Below, in pieces: positions 40,686-49,802 of a DNA stretch of 64,000 bases (position 1 is the stretch's first letter; every line of letters begins with the position of its first letter). The DNA lies in contig NW_020946557.1 of the NCBI RefSeq assembly GCF_900497805.2, positions 993,532 to 1,057,531 on the forward strand, written 5' to 3'. The notes beneath the pieces are model-generated. The model searched no databases. It saw only the letters and a list, made by a program, of their open reading frames with translations, and was not told the DNA's origin. This DNA comes from Vombatus ursinus. Lineage: Eukaryota; Chordata; Mammalia; Diprotodontia; Vombatidae. Position numbers and translations under genes: made by a program.

Positions 40686-41285
40686 GGAACAGCTAGGTGG
40701 CTCAGCAGATAGACCACTGGCCCTAGAGTTAAGAAGGCAAATCCTATCTCAGACACTTCCTAGCTGTGACCCCAAGCAAGTCACCAAACCTCTGTTTGCC
40801 TTGATTTCCCCATCTATAAAATGTATTTTAATAATACAGTTATCTCTTCCACATTGCGGGGGTTAGGGACATGGTGCCCCCACAATCTGGAAAATCCGCA
40901 TAAAATTTTTGGGCCCCCCCCCATATCAGGGAAGTCTGAATTATTGTGGTATTAAAAGATAAAATATGTTGATATTATAGAATACTATACATATACTTTA
41001 TGCATTTGAGTTTCTAAACTTTTTCTGTCATCTGCTGACTTTCATGTGTCATCTATGGCTTTCACAAAACTACTCCCAAATTCTCATTTAGTTTCTTATG
41101 TCAACCCATAATACAATGAAATCTTGATGGGGAAAGTCATGATGTGGAAGGGATAACTGTAGTACCTATCTCCCAAGATTGTTATGAGGATCAAATGAAA
41201 TAATAAATATAAAGCAATTAGCACAGTGCCTAGCACATAGTAGGCACCTTATAAAGGTTAGCTATTTTATTATTTTTGTTACTAT
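40686..41285 (+). mobile_element. MIR-type SINE inside L1/HAL1, itself split
   Basis: Head 'gaacagctaggtggctcagcagatag', CORE 'gcaagtcaccaaacctctgtttgcc' and 'cccatctataaaatg' end in 'aataata' at 40836. After the DNA transposon it continues 'gtacctatctcccaagattgttatgaggatcaaatg' and 'agcacagtgcctagcacatagtaggc'. Removing the insert and one TA gives an intact MIR line. Confidence 0.9.
40837..41159 (+). mobile_element. Small Tigger-like (TA-target) DNA transposon, copy 1
   Basis: 323 bases with 18-base terminal inverted repeats CAGTTATCTCTTCCACAT and CAGTTATCCCTTCCACAT (one difference), flanked by TA at 40835-40836 and 41160-41161. TIR start CAGT, TA target and size fit non-autonomous Tc1/mariner-pogo (Tigger) elements. 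No transposase frame. A second copy in opposite orientation lies at 63149-63510. Confidence 0.9.
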
Positions 41286-42774
41286 TAATTCACCATAATT
41301 TGTTCAGATATTTTCCAGTTGATAGGCATCACCTTTATTTCTAGTTCCTTGCTTCAATAACCAGAGCTGCTATAAATATTTTTGTTCATAATGATTCTTT
41401 TTGTCTCTCTTTGGAGTTTAGGCCTAGCAGTGGTATTTCAGTGTTAAAGACTTTGCACATTTTTGTGACTTTCTGAAAATGGCTTCACCTTGTTTTCTAG
41501 AATGGTTGGGCCAATTCACAGGTCCACTTAGAATGTGCATCAGTGTGTCTGGCTTCCTACACCTCCGCTACTAATTGTCATTTTTCCTATTTTGTTATCT
41601 TTGCCAGTCTGATAGGTGTGAGATACAAACTTAGAGCTGTTTTAATTTGCATTTCTCTGATTATTAGTGATTTGGTTGTTGGTGGCTTGGATTTCTTCCT
41701 CTGAGAACTGCCTGTTCTTATCCATTGGCCATTTATATTGGGAAATGGCTATCATTTTTAGATATCAGAACCAACTTTTTATGCATCTTGAGTATCAGAC
41801 TTTTATCAAAGAAGCTTGCCGCAAAGACTATATGATTCTGCCAAATCTTGTGTGATCCTAACTGTGATTTCTCAGTTCTTGAATTCTTTATTTCTGGCTA
41901 CTTGCTGTATTTTTCCTTTGGCCTGGAAGCTCTAGATTTTGCTGTTACATTCCTGGAACTTTTCATGTCAGAGTTTTCTTTCAGGAGGTGACTAGTAGAT
42001 TCTTTCAATTTTTACCTTATTCTCTGATTTTTAGAAGTCTGACAATTTTCATTCATGAGTTCTTGAAGTACTGAACCCAGGATTTTTTGTGGTCATGGCT
42101 TTCAGATAGACTTCTGATTCTTAGATTCCCCGCCCCCCCTTAACCTGTTTCACAGGTCAGATTTTTTTTTTAATATGTGATAACCTTACACACTCTTCTA
42201 TTCTTCCAATCATTTGATTTTAGTTTACTATTTCTTATTTTCTCAAGAGTTTATTAACATCTATTTGGGTCATTCTAATTTTCAAGGACTCTGTTAAAGG
42301 TAAGGCTTTTGTACCTCTTAAATCAAGCTACTAATTCTCCTTTTAAGCCTTTCCTCTAGAGTTCTCATTTCATTTATATTGTCTTGTTAAAAAACTTTTA
42401 CTTTATTTCTCTCAAGAATTTTAGATGACCTTGAGGCTAAGTTATATCTTTGTTTGAGGAGCTGCTGTAAATACTGTGGAATTATCCTCTTCATATGAGG
42501 TCATATATTAGGTTTTCTGTGTCTTTTTTTGTTTACTCATTTTTCCACCCTTACTTTCTGAATTGGGACGTTGTGTTAGGGCTAGGCTCTGTGAACTTCT
42601 GGAGGAAATGTTGAGGGCCTTGTTTGATCTTGATTTGTATAATCTGTTGTTCTGCTGTTATCTTTTCCAGGTGTTGAGCACTGTGTTCTTCAAGGGTTTC
42701 AGGGACAGATTAGGCCAGTCAGCCAGCTAAGCAGTCTGACTCTAGGGTACAATCTGATCATTGCCCTCCTGGTC

Positions 42775-42992
42775 TGATCAGGAAGACTCATCTTCCTGAG
42801 TTCAAATCTAGCCTCAGATACTTACTAACTGTGTGACCCTGAGCAAGTCACTTCACCCTGTTTGCCTCACTTTCCTCATTTGTAAAATGAGCTGGAGAAG
42901 GAGATGGCAAACCACTCCAGTATCTTTGCCAAGAAAACCCCAAATGGAGTTACAAAGAGTCAGAAACAACTGAAAAATGACTAAACAACAAC
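42775..42992 (+). mobile_element. Mar1 CORE-SINE, sense, 5'-truncated
   Basis: Starts at 'gatcaggaagactcatcttcctgag'; the tRNA-like head is missing. 'gagctggagaaggagatggcaaaccactcc' and tail 'caaagagtcagaaacaactg...actaaacaacaac' are present. Confidence 0.88.
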
Positions 42993-43220
42993 ATATTGCC
43001 TTGCTCTTTAGCTCTATTCTAGTTTCCATGTGGCAGATTCCATATCATCAGAATAAAACCCCATAGCCCCAGTTTTATGAAACCAACAACATGATGTTTT
43101 TATTTGAAAGTGCTGTTCTGTCCAAAGCGTTCCTATGTTGAATTGAGGGTTTTGAGGGTTGTGGTTGAAAAGGAACCACATTTACATGACAATTTAGCAG
43201 CAGCTCAGCCTACTCTGAGA
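42993..43220. other. Unassigned DNA before a GA tract
   Basis: No landmark. A 179-codon plus frame starts at 43104 but its centre is the GA tract (RERERE repeats), so it is rejected. Confidence 0.4.
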
Positions 43221-43277
43221 GCAGAGGGGGGGAGGAGGAGAGAGGGAGGGAGAGAGAGAGAGAGAGAGAGGGAGAGA

Positions 43278-43316
<39 letters not shown>
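43221..43316. repeat. (GA)n / GGGA microsatellite
   Basis: Pure purine strand of about 95 bases, with G-runs at the start and GA dinucleotides later. Confidence 0.97.
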
Positions 43317-43318
<2 letters not shown>

Positions 43319-43846
43319 TGGGAAGAGGCTGGAATCTGGGAGCTCATGTTGGAGCAAGAATTCTGAGGCAGAATTTTATGTAGCCTTCTGTAGGTCTCAA
43401 GCACCTTATCTTTGTAAACAAAGGCTAACACTTCACAGAATCTCAAAGTCAGAAGGGGCTTCAGAGGCATCAAGTTCAAATGGCACCTGGGCAAGAATTC
43501 TCCCTCCCCCCAACCTCCACTGTTTTATAGGATGGACGGTTGTAAAGAACAATGCTTTTGAAATGCCAAATGTTATTCTTCTTGATCTCAGCAAGAATGA
43601 TTTTTCACGACTTTCCACTGGGCTTTGTGGAACATTGGTATAATATTGCAGGAGGAAAAAGCCTCTTTCTATGGTGTGCAGATGTTCAGTATTTTCATGG
43701 AAGCTAACTGCAAAACTGAAGGACAGATGCCACTCAGTCATTCTTTACATCTACACCAATTGTGAAGGAAGTCGGAAATAGAAATAAATGAATATAAAAG
43801 ACATACACATAAATACATTTCTTTTTTAAAAAGGCAGCCATTAGTT
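43317..43846. other. Mostly unassigned; L3-like tail scrap
   Basis: 43435-43490 ('cacagaatctcaaagtcagaaggggcttcagagg') is a reversed L3/MIR3 tail. The remainder shows no landmark; the minus frames of about 100 codons have no domain. Confidence 0.4.
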
Positions 43847-43847
43847 T

Positions 43848-43990
43848 ATTATTGTTTTTCAGTCGTTTAGTTGTGTTCGACTCTTTGTGACCCCATTTGG
43901 GGTTTTCTTGGAAGAAATGCTGGAGGCTTGAGTTCAAGTCCTGCCTCTGACACACTAGCTATATGAGCATGATTAAGTTATTCACAAAGA
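43848..43990 (-). mobile_element. Mar1 tail joined to an oppositely oriented MIR head
   Basis: 43848-43912 is the reversed Mar1 tail ('tcgtttagttgtgttcgactctttgtgaccccatttggggttttcttgg'). From 43920 'ctggaggcttgagttcaagtcctgcctctgacac' is a sense MIR head. The junction is abrupt, probably an internal deletion. Confidence 0.75.
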
Positions 43991-44066
43991 TCAGTTGCTT
44001 ATCTTCGTTGGTAGTTACTCCATCAGAAATTCCCCACAGATGTAGAAAATATAGGTCTAGATCATA

Positions 44067-44152
44067 TTATCTATCTATCTAATTTGTCTGTCTGTCTGTC
44101 TATCTACCTAATTTGTCTGTCTGTCTGTCTGTCTATCTGTCTATCTATCTAC
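44067..44152. repeat. (TATC)/(TGTC) microsatellite with internal duplication
   Basis: Alternates TATC and TGTC blocks; a segment starting 'aatttgtctgtctgtctgtc' occurs twice (44080 and 44110), so the array grew by segmental duplication as well as slippage. Confidence 0.95.
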
Positions 44153-44402
44153 TGCTAGGTAGCACAATGGGCAGAGCATGGGACTTGGAATCAGGAAGAC
44201 TTAGGTTGAATCCTGCCTCAGATACTATGATCCTGGGCAAGTCATTTTACCTCTCTCTGCCTGCCTCAGTTTTCTCATCTATGAAATGGGGATAATATTA
44301 GCACCTATCTTCCAGGGTTGTTGTGAGGATCAAATGAAATAATATTTATAAAACACTTCACAAACCTTAAAGTGCTATATAAATGACAGCAATTATTACT
44401 AC
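44153..44402 (+). mobile_element. MIR-type SINE, full length, sense
   Basis: 'tgctaggtagcacaatgggcagagcatggg', 'gatcctgggcaagtcattttacc', 'gaaatggggataatattagcacc', 'ggttgttgtgaggatcaaatg' and tail 'cacaaaccttaaagtgctatataaatgacagc'. The head abuts the microsatellite. Confidence 0.9.
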
Positions 44403-44688
44403 CATCTGCCATGTGTGTGTATATTTCCATACATACACACTCCAAAGCTTGCTCACTCTACTATACCATAAGAATTATTGTAGATGTAAAATCCTGTACT
44501 GAGAATCAAAATCAAAAAATCAAAAAAAAAGAATCAAAAACTATATGTGAATAGAATATGAAAGATGAGTGTAGACAAGCAGTTCATGTGCCAAAGCCCT
44601 AGGCACTGGACAGCAAGTAAGTCAGCAATGTGCTATAGTAGCCTCAAGGGCTGTTATAATTTTCGGCTTTGTCATGCCCCTCTGCCTT
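44403..44688. other. No gene or classifiable repeat recognised
   Basis: AT-rich; an imperfect 'aatcaaaa' repetition lies at 44505-44540. Confidence 0.4.
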
Positions 44689-44689
44689 A

Positions 44690-44860
44690 TTCAGCCTACA
44701 TCAGCAGCATTGTCTCAATTTTTGGACATTCAATTTCAGAAAGGACATCAACATGCTCATGCTGTAGCTCGTCCAGAAGAAGGCATTCATTCATGATGGC
44801 GGGCGTACTTGAATTCCTGCCCTTTGAGGATTCAAAAAACTGGGGAGATTTTCTTTTGGA
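44690..44860 (+). mobile_element. L3/CR1 LINE fragment, sense
   Basis: 'tttttggacattcaatttcagaaaggacatcaacatgctc', 'cagaagaaggcattcattcatgatgg', 'gccctttgaggattc' follow the L3 order (interrupted box, 'aggacatcgacaagctggag', 'aaccaggatggtgaagg', 'ccatatgaggatcg'). The 102-codon frame here is a shadow of it. Confidence 0.55.
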
Positions 44861-44984
44861 GAAACATTGGTGATGATTGTTGAACAAATACATATTATTG
44901 CTGACTATACGTGTATTGGATATTTGATCCAGACAAACATATATACGTATATGTCACTACATATGTATTAGTAATAATAATAAC

Positions 44985-45178
44985 TTACATATCATAAGCA
45001 TTCCTTCCCAATACCACTATGAGGTACATTAGTGCAAATCTTATTATCCTCATTATATAATTGAGGAAATGGAGGCTCAAAGAGCTTCAGGGACTTACTC
45101 ATGGCTACATGGCTAGTGGGCAGCGGAGGCTGGAAATGAACTTGGGGCTTTTGACCCAACTCTAATGCTTTTTTTTAG
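44985..45178 (-). mobile_element. MIR-type SINE, antisense
   Basis: 'ataccactatgaggtacattagtgc', 'attgaggaaatggaggctcaaag', 'ggaaatgaacttggggcttttgaccc'. Old copy. Confidence 0.65.
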
Positions 45179-45201
45179 TAGAACACACTTCTTCTCTAAT
45201 A

Positions 45202-45262
45202 CATGCACATGCACACACACACACACATGCACGCACATACACACACGCGCACGCATACACAG
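45202..45262. repeat. (CA)n microsatellite, interrupted
   Basis: CA units with tgca, cgca and cgcg interruptions; one of the few CpG-bearing spots. Confidence 0.95.
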
Positions 45263-45264
45263 AG

Positions 45265-45395
45265 TTTGATATAGTGGCTAGAGAGCCGTCCTTAGAGCCA
45301 GGAAGAACTGGGTTGAATTCCTGATTATACAGCAGCTGTATAATGCTGGCCAAATCACTCAGCCGCTCAGTGCTCTGGGCATATCTAAGGTTTGG
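45265..45395 (+). mobile_element. CORE-SINE fragment, sense
   Basis: 'gatatagtggctagagagccgtccttagagccaggaagaactgggttg' and 'gctggccaaatcactcagccgctcagtgctctgggc': head and CORE of a MIR-like SINE without tail. Confidence 0.65.
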
Positions 45396-45496
45396 TCTAG
45401 TACATATACACATGCATATTCATGTATAAAAATATATGTTCTTAAACCTATACATATATAGAGATATATGCATCTTATGAAAAATAAATATATGTA

Positions 45497-45532
45497 ATAT
45501 ATTTCCTAATATTTGCATATTAGGAAATATAT
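45497..45532. repeat. Perfect 16-bp hairpin
   Basis: Arms 45497-45512 and 45517-45532 are exact reverse complements around the loop ttgc. The arms are AT-rich around a CCT/AGG core. It lies in an AT-rich stretch (45400-45540) and is not followed by a T run, so a terminator role has no support. Confidence 0.9.
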
Positions 45533-45534
45533 AA

Positions 45535-46055
45535 TTTTAAAAATTGAAAACCTTGCTTTTATGAGTGTTTCTAATACCATTTGTTCAGGGACAGTGAGAT
45601 TAAGTTATCTCCTGGGAAACCCTAGAAATAAGGCATTAACATCTTCCTCCTTCAGCTTTTCCTCCAAGCCACTATGTGTGTTTTCAAGTGGAAACATTTA
45701 CCCTTACAAATGGTAGAGTCTTTTGGTATTTTTTTTTGTCTTCAATATAGGGGCAGGGTAGGGGTGAAGAGAGAGAGAAAACAACCCTGAGGTATATAAT
45801 TAGTCCTTCTTGCTTCCAAGCATGAGTGTTCATTCCCAAATGCACTGTTGGGATGATACACAAGCATGTGATTCCAGGGGAGGAAGGGGGAACCATCGGG
45901 GTTAGTAGGAATCACTGTCCTGAAATGGAACCTCAGATATTTTCATGCTAGTTAGTGTGTAGGCGTTTTCAACTACTCACTTAGGGCTATAGTGTTTTCT
46001 CAAATAAAATGGCTTACATGGCTTTTGGGTTGTTGTCCCTTTTCCTGCCAGTCTG
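45535..46055. other. No gene or classifiable repeat recognised
   Basis: Unique-looking DNA between a palindrome and a truncated Mar1; frames of 67-70 codons lie on both strands without recognisable content. Confidence 0.4.
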
Positions 46056-46057
46056 CC

Positions 46058-46206
46058 AATTTTTGTTGTTATTCAGTCATGCCCAACTCTTCGTGATCCC
46101 ATTTTTGGTTTTCTTGGCAAAGATATTGGAGTGATTTGCCATTTCCTTCTCCAGCTCGTTTTACAGATGAAGAAACTGAGATAAACAGGGTTAAGTGACT
46201 TATACA
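46058..46206 (-). mobile_element. Mar1 CORE-SINE, antisense, head missing
   Basis: 'tttgttgttattcagtcatgcccaactcttcgtgatccc' through 'gttttacagatgaagaaactgag' and 'gttaagtgacttataca', then the element breaks off inside the CORE. Confidence 0.88.
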
Positions 46207-46329
46207 ACAGACTTATTGCAGTGAATAAATAGCTGATGCACCAATTCAAGGCTAGATGAAATCACTGCGTCTCCAAATATTGATGTATGATGCTGGGGAA
46301 AAAACTTGGTCCAGGTTAGGGACTGTGAA

Positions 46330-46428
46330 CCGTATGTAGTTTCATCATCTATAAAATGAAGGGGTTGGACTAGATGACCTTGAAGGTTCCTTTTACCTCT
46401 AAATCTGTGATTCTATTATCACAGTTGG
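46330..46428 (+). mobile_element. MIR3-type SINE 3' half, sense
   Basis: 'catctataaaatgaaggggttggactagatgaccttgaaggttcc' pattern and 'ctaaatctgtgattct': a clear example of the L3/CR1-like tail on a CORE-SINE. Confidence 0.82.
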
Positions 46429-46479
46429 ACAGAGGCACAGATTCAAAGGCCTAAAAGGGAACTCAAGAAGTAGTTCAAT

Positions 46480-46685
46480 GCAAAGGACATATTGACTTTA
46501 GAAGCAAAAGTTCAGGGTTCAAATTCAGGCTCTGTCACTCACTATCTGTGTGACCTTGGGGAAGTCACTTCACACCTGCGTTTTCTCATTTATAAAATGA
46601 GTGGTTTGAACAAGGTGACTGTGAAGGTCTCTTCAAACTCTAGATCTATGATTCTATGACCACAAATGGAGAAGATCACAGATTC
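46480..46685 (+). mobile_element. MIR3-type CORE-SINE, full length, sense
   Basis: Head 'aaaagttcagggttcaaattcaggctctg', CORE 'ctgtgtgaccttggggaagtcactt', 'catttataaaatgagtggtttgaac' and tail 'gaaggtctcttcaaactctagatctatgattctatg'. Confidence 0.88.
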
Positions 46686-46689
46686 AAAA

Positions 46690-47450
46690 GCCTGAAAGAG
46701 AGCTCGAGAGGTGAACTTTCATGTTATCTATACACAACTGAACCGAGAAAATCCTAGATAAATTTAACTTCCCAGTTCTCAAGGCTTTCCTAGAGAGTTT
46801 TTTAAAAGAAAAAAACAAAAATAAGATTTAAAGGTCCCATAAACAAGGCAAGGCTTTTGTCCTAAGAGAAAAATAAAGCCTGCTTTCTGTAGCTCAGCAA
46901 GCTCTGTGATATTTCAACCCCCTACTCTGCCATTAAAGCCCAATTTCCATTCAGAGTTTTATTTCTGAGATCTACATACATGTATTTAAGAGTACCTTCT
47001 TTGGCACCAATGTACATAATTCTCCTACTCTATCTGGTTACAGTAACTATTTCATATGCTCTTTATCAAATCCAGATACAAATTTCCAATCTCTTTATAA
47101 TTTGACATCATCTTATGCTGGTGGATGTCACTAAGCTTTGGGTCTACCCTGTGTTTCCTTAGTAACTAATGCACTTCAAGGGATAACAAACATGTAGGTG
47201 CTTAGGAGAGAAAAGAGAGAAAAAATGAATAGGATAAATGGCACCAAGAAAAATAGGGGATTTCTTGGAAGGTGCTGAAAATTTGTTGTTACAATTCTCT
47301 TAATTTTCCAAGACTAGTAAGAATCCTCTTGAATACTACTACTTTTTAATTTTACAAGTTTTCAGAAACTCAGGGCACCAGACCCTTCTGGGCTACTTCA
47401 ACACATCATCTGAAATGATATGTGTGTGGACAGAAGAAAGGGAGAAAAGA
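46690..47450. other. No gene or classifiable repeat recognised
   Basis: About 760 bases, AT-rich, with no open frames of note and no landmark. Its length without any repeat is unusual for this window. Confidence 0.4.
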
Positions 47451-47454
47451 AGGA

Positions 47455-47610
47455 AACAAGCATTTATTAAGTGCCTACTATGTGCCAGGCAATTTGCTAA
47501 AGATTTTATAAATATTATCTCTTTTGATCCTCACAACAACCCTGGAGGGTGGATGTTATCATTATCATCTCCATTTTATAGTTGAAGAAACTGAGGCATA
47601 AACACATTCA
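47455..47610 (-). mobile_element. MIR-type SINE, antisense, head missing
   Basis: 'aagcatttattaagtgcctactatgtgccaggc', 'ttatctcttttgatcctcacaacaaccctgg', 'ttatagttgaagaaactgaggc'. Breaks where the L3 begins. Confidence 0.85.
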
Positions 47611-47611
47611 T

Positions 47612-48000
47612 CACACCATGTGAGGATCAGATAAAAGAACTGAGGATGATTAGCCTGGAGTAGAAAAGATTGAGGAGGAATCATGATGTAGCCATCATCC
47701 ATATCCTGAAACATGAAGGAGGGATTAGACGTTTTGTTTTCAGAAGGAAGAAATAAGAGAAATGAGTAGAAGTCACAAAGAGGCAGATTTAGGCTTGAGG
47801 TAAGGAAGGACTTTCAAATGATTAAAGCTCTCCAACATCAGAATGGGCTTTCTCCAGAGGAGGTGGGTTTCCCTTTATTAGAGATCTTCAAGAAAAGGTC
47901 AAGTGATGACTTGTCTAGTATGTTATAAGAGATTTCTTGTTCAGGTATGGGTTGGACCAGATTGCTTCTTAGTCCTTTCCAACGCAGAGACTTTGTTTTT
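47612..48000 (+). mobile_element. L3/CR1 LINE 3' end, sense
   Basis: 'gatgattagcctggagtagaaaag', 'gtcacaaagaggcagatttaggcttgagg', 'gcagaatgggctttctcc'-like, 'ttagagatcttcaag', 'caggtatgggttggaccagattgc'. It is the most complete L3 terminus here and a reference for the two chimeric tails at 53.4 and 55.1 kb. Confidence 0.85.
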
Positions 48001-48340
48001 CCATTCACTCACAGTTCTTGGTAGTCATATTTGTGTTTTGTTTGAAGGTTTTAGAGGATTGTAGTAACCTCCTCTGTTTTATAGAAAAGCAGGCAGAAGG
48101 ACATGGTGTTGGAATATCTGACTATTTCTTTTGACCTGGCATGAGTCGTGCTTTGTGGAAGACAACATAACACTTAGAATCTTAATCTTGAATGGGACCT
48201 GAAGTAATGATTTTGTTTATCCCATCTCCTTCAAGTAAATGAAAGTATAAACCATCCATTTTGATTTGGGAAAATAATATTGTACCCTTTGGCCCACCAG
48301 TAGGAGGACACAGACCTTGAGTTGTTTTTCTAGTAGGAGG
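48001..48340. other. Unassigned; weak MIR3-like scrap
   Basis: 48170-48230 ('cttagaatcttaatcttgaatgggacc') may be an L3-like tail. Otherwise nothing was recognised. Confidence 0.35.
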
Positions 48341-48344
48341 TCTG

Positions 48345-48535
48345 GACTTTGTGGTAGTATGGAATGAGTGCTGGATTTTGAGTCAAAATATCTGGCTTCA
48401 CTTACTAGTTGTATGACCTTGGGAAAGTCACTTGATGTCTATGTGCTTCATTTTCCTCATCCATAAAATTAGGAGCTTGGATTACCTCCAAGATCCTTTC
48501 CTTCTTTAAATTTATGGTTCTTTGATTTGTGTTGA
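48345..48535 (+). mobile_element. MIR3-type CORE-SINE, sense
   Basis: 'gtagtatggaatgagtgctgg', 'agttgtatgaccttgggaaagtcactt', 'cctcatccataaaattaggagcttgg' and the tail 'ccaagatcctttccttctttaaatttatgg'. Confidence 0.78.
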
Positions 48536-48544
48536 GCCACATAC

Positions 48545-48757
48545 ATAGGTTCATAGATTTAGAACTGGAAGAGATTTTAGCAGTCTCATTTTACCGATGA
48601 AGACCAACCTTCTCATTTTACAGATGAAGAACTGAGGCATACAGAGGTTAAGTGATTTGCTCCAGAGTTACACAAGGACAGAACCAGAATTCAGACTCAG
48701 GTACTTTGACTCCAAATCCAGCATTCTTTTCACTGAACCATGCTGCAGGTGACCATG
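48545..48757 (-). mobile_element. MIR3-type CORE-SINE with a duplicated CORE edge, antisense
   Basis: 'tcatagatttagaactggaag', then 'tctcattttaccgatgaagacc' and again 'tctcattttacagatgaagaactgaggc': about 30 bases are repeated in tandem. Ends at 'cttttcactgaaccatgctgc'. It faces the preceding sense MIR3. Confidence 0.78.
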
Positions 48758-48845
48758 ATCACCTATCCCCAGTGGAGAAGAACAAAATTAATTGAACCTG
48801 CAACATTAGTCTCTTTGATGCCATATTCTAACCACTTGAACTAAT

Positions 48846-49088
48846 TGGCTAGGTGGTGTAGTGGACAGGTAGCTGGGCTTAGAATCAGAAAACTCATTTT
48901 CCTGAGTTCAAAACCTGTCTCAAATACTAGCTATGTGACCAGGGAAAAATCACTTAACCCTGTTTGCTTCAGTTTCTTCATCTGTGAAATGAGCTGGAGA
49001 AGGAAATGCAAATCACTCAACCATCTTTGCCCAGAAAATCACCAAATGGGGTTACAGAGAGTCAGACCTAACTGAACAATAACAACAC
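48846..49088 (+). mobile_element. Mar1 CORE-SINE, full length, sense
   Basis: 'ggctaggtggtgtagtggacagg', 'tcctgagttcaaaacctgtctc', 'gagctggagaaggaaatgcaaatcactc', tail 'cagagagtcagacctaactgaacaataacaac'. Confidence 0.92.
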
Positions 49089-49785
49089 TTTATTAAAGGC
49101 TAGTACTAGTGAAAGTTCCATTAATTTACCTTGCATGAGAAGAAAATAAATTTTTTCTATGCTCATTTTTTTTCGTTACAATATTTTGAATAATGAGAAT
49201 GTGAACAAAATCAGGAAGATCTACATTTTAAGAGCTACCACTGGGTGTAATGAAGGAGAAGGTATTGAGTTAGCACTCTTTAAACACTTACATTGGAGAT
49301 ATGTCTTTCAAGTAAATACTATCAGATTTGGGCTATTCATTTTGTCCTTCAGCTGACAGAAGTTGAAAACAATTTTAAACTGAAGGGAATGGTTGTTCTG
49401 ATGGAGTTGGTGTGGTAGATGAGGCTGATTAGATATCATGCTCAGAAGAAATGCAAACCCACCTCCATCTTAAAAGTTAGCAGATTGAGGGCAAATTCTG
49501 GTACCCATGCTCACTTCCCATAAAATGGAAGAAATGATTTTAAAGCTTCTCTGAAGAAATGGGATGACCTCAACCCAAATGGAAGGATGCCCAGCAACTG
49601 AAAAGGAATGAGAGTATTTATGGTAGAAATAGGATATTATAAACTCATGACAACATTCAAGGCCTTGGGAAGTGATTTTTGGAAAGAGGTTTAGGTAGTT
49701 AAAGAAGGAAAGAATTGGGCATCTTTCTCTTAAAAGGAGGTTTCTCTCATGGCTACATCAGGACGGTTAAAGAATGGGATCTATA
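49089..49785. other. No gene or classifiable repeat recognised
   Basis: About 700 bases between a Mar1 and the L1 insertion site. It is the pre-insertion host DNA of the L1 and could serve as a single-copy probe region. Confidence 0.4.
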
Positions 49786-49802
49786 AGACTTGCTATCTGA
49801 CT

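Larger units (their letters stand above)
39990..42760 (-). mobile_element. L1/HAL1-type LINE, antisense, host of a nested MIR
   Basis: 3' UTR on the left ('gtaaagtctgattctggccctccgtgaatcc', 'agctcatacaagtcttcccagatttctctg'), end of ORF2 at 41286-41900 ('gagaactgcctgttcttatccattggccatttatattggg'), then directly an ORF1-like part at 41980-42160 whose minus reading approximates ...NLRIRSLSESHD..., compare L1 ORF1 LENRSRRDNLRI.GLPE. ORF1 next to the ORF2 end, with most of ORF2 missing, is the HAL1 (half-L1) plan. The left end may reach 39935. Dead. Confidence 0.72.

Noticed and set aside
43104-43643. 179-codon frame, the longest in the window
   Set aside because: Its middle is the GA tract (RERERE). 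No domain in the flanks and no splice-consistent borders. A minus frame is open over the same DNA.
44067-44152. CRISPR-like spaced repeats
   Set aside because: TATC/TGTC units are contiguous microsatellite repeats without unique spacers.
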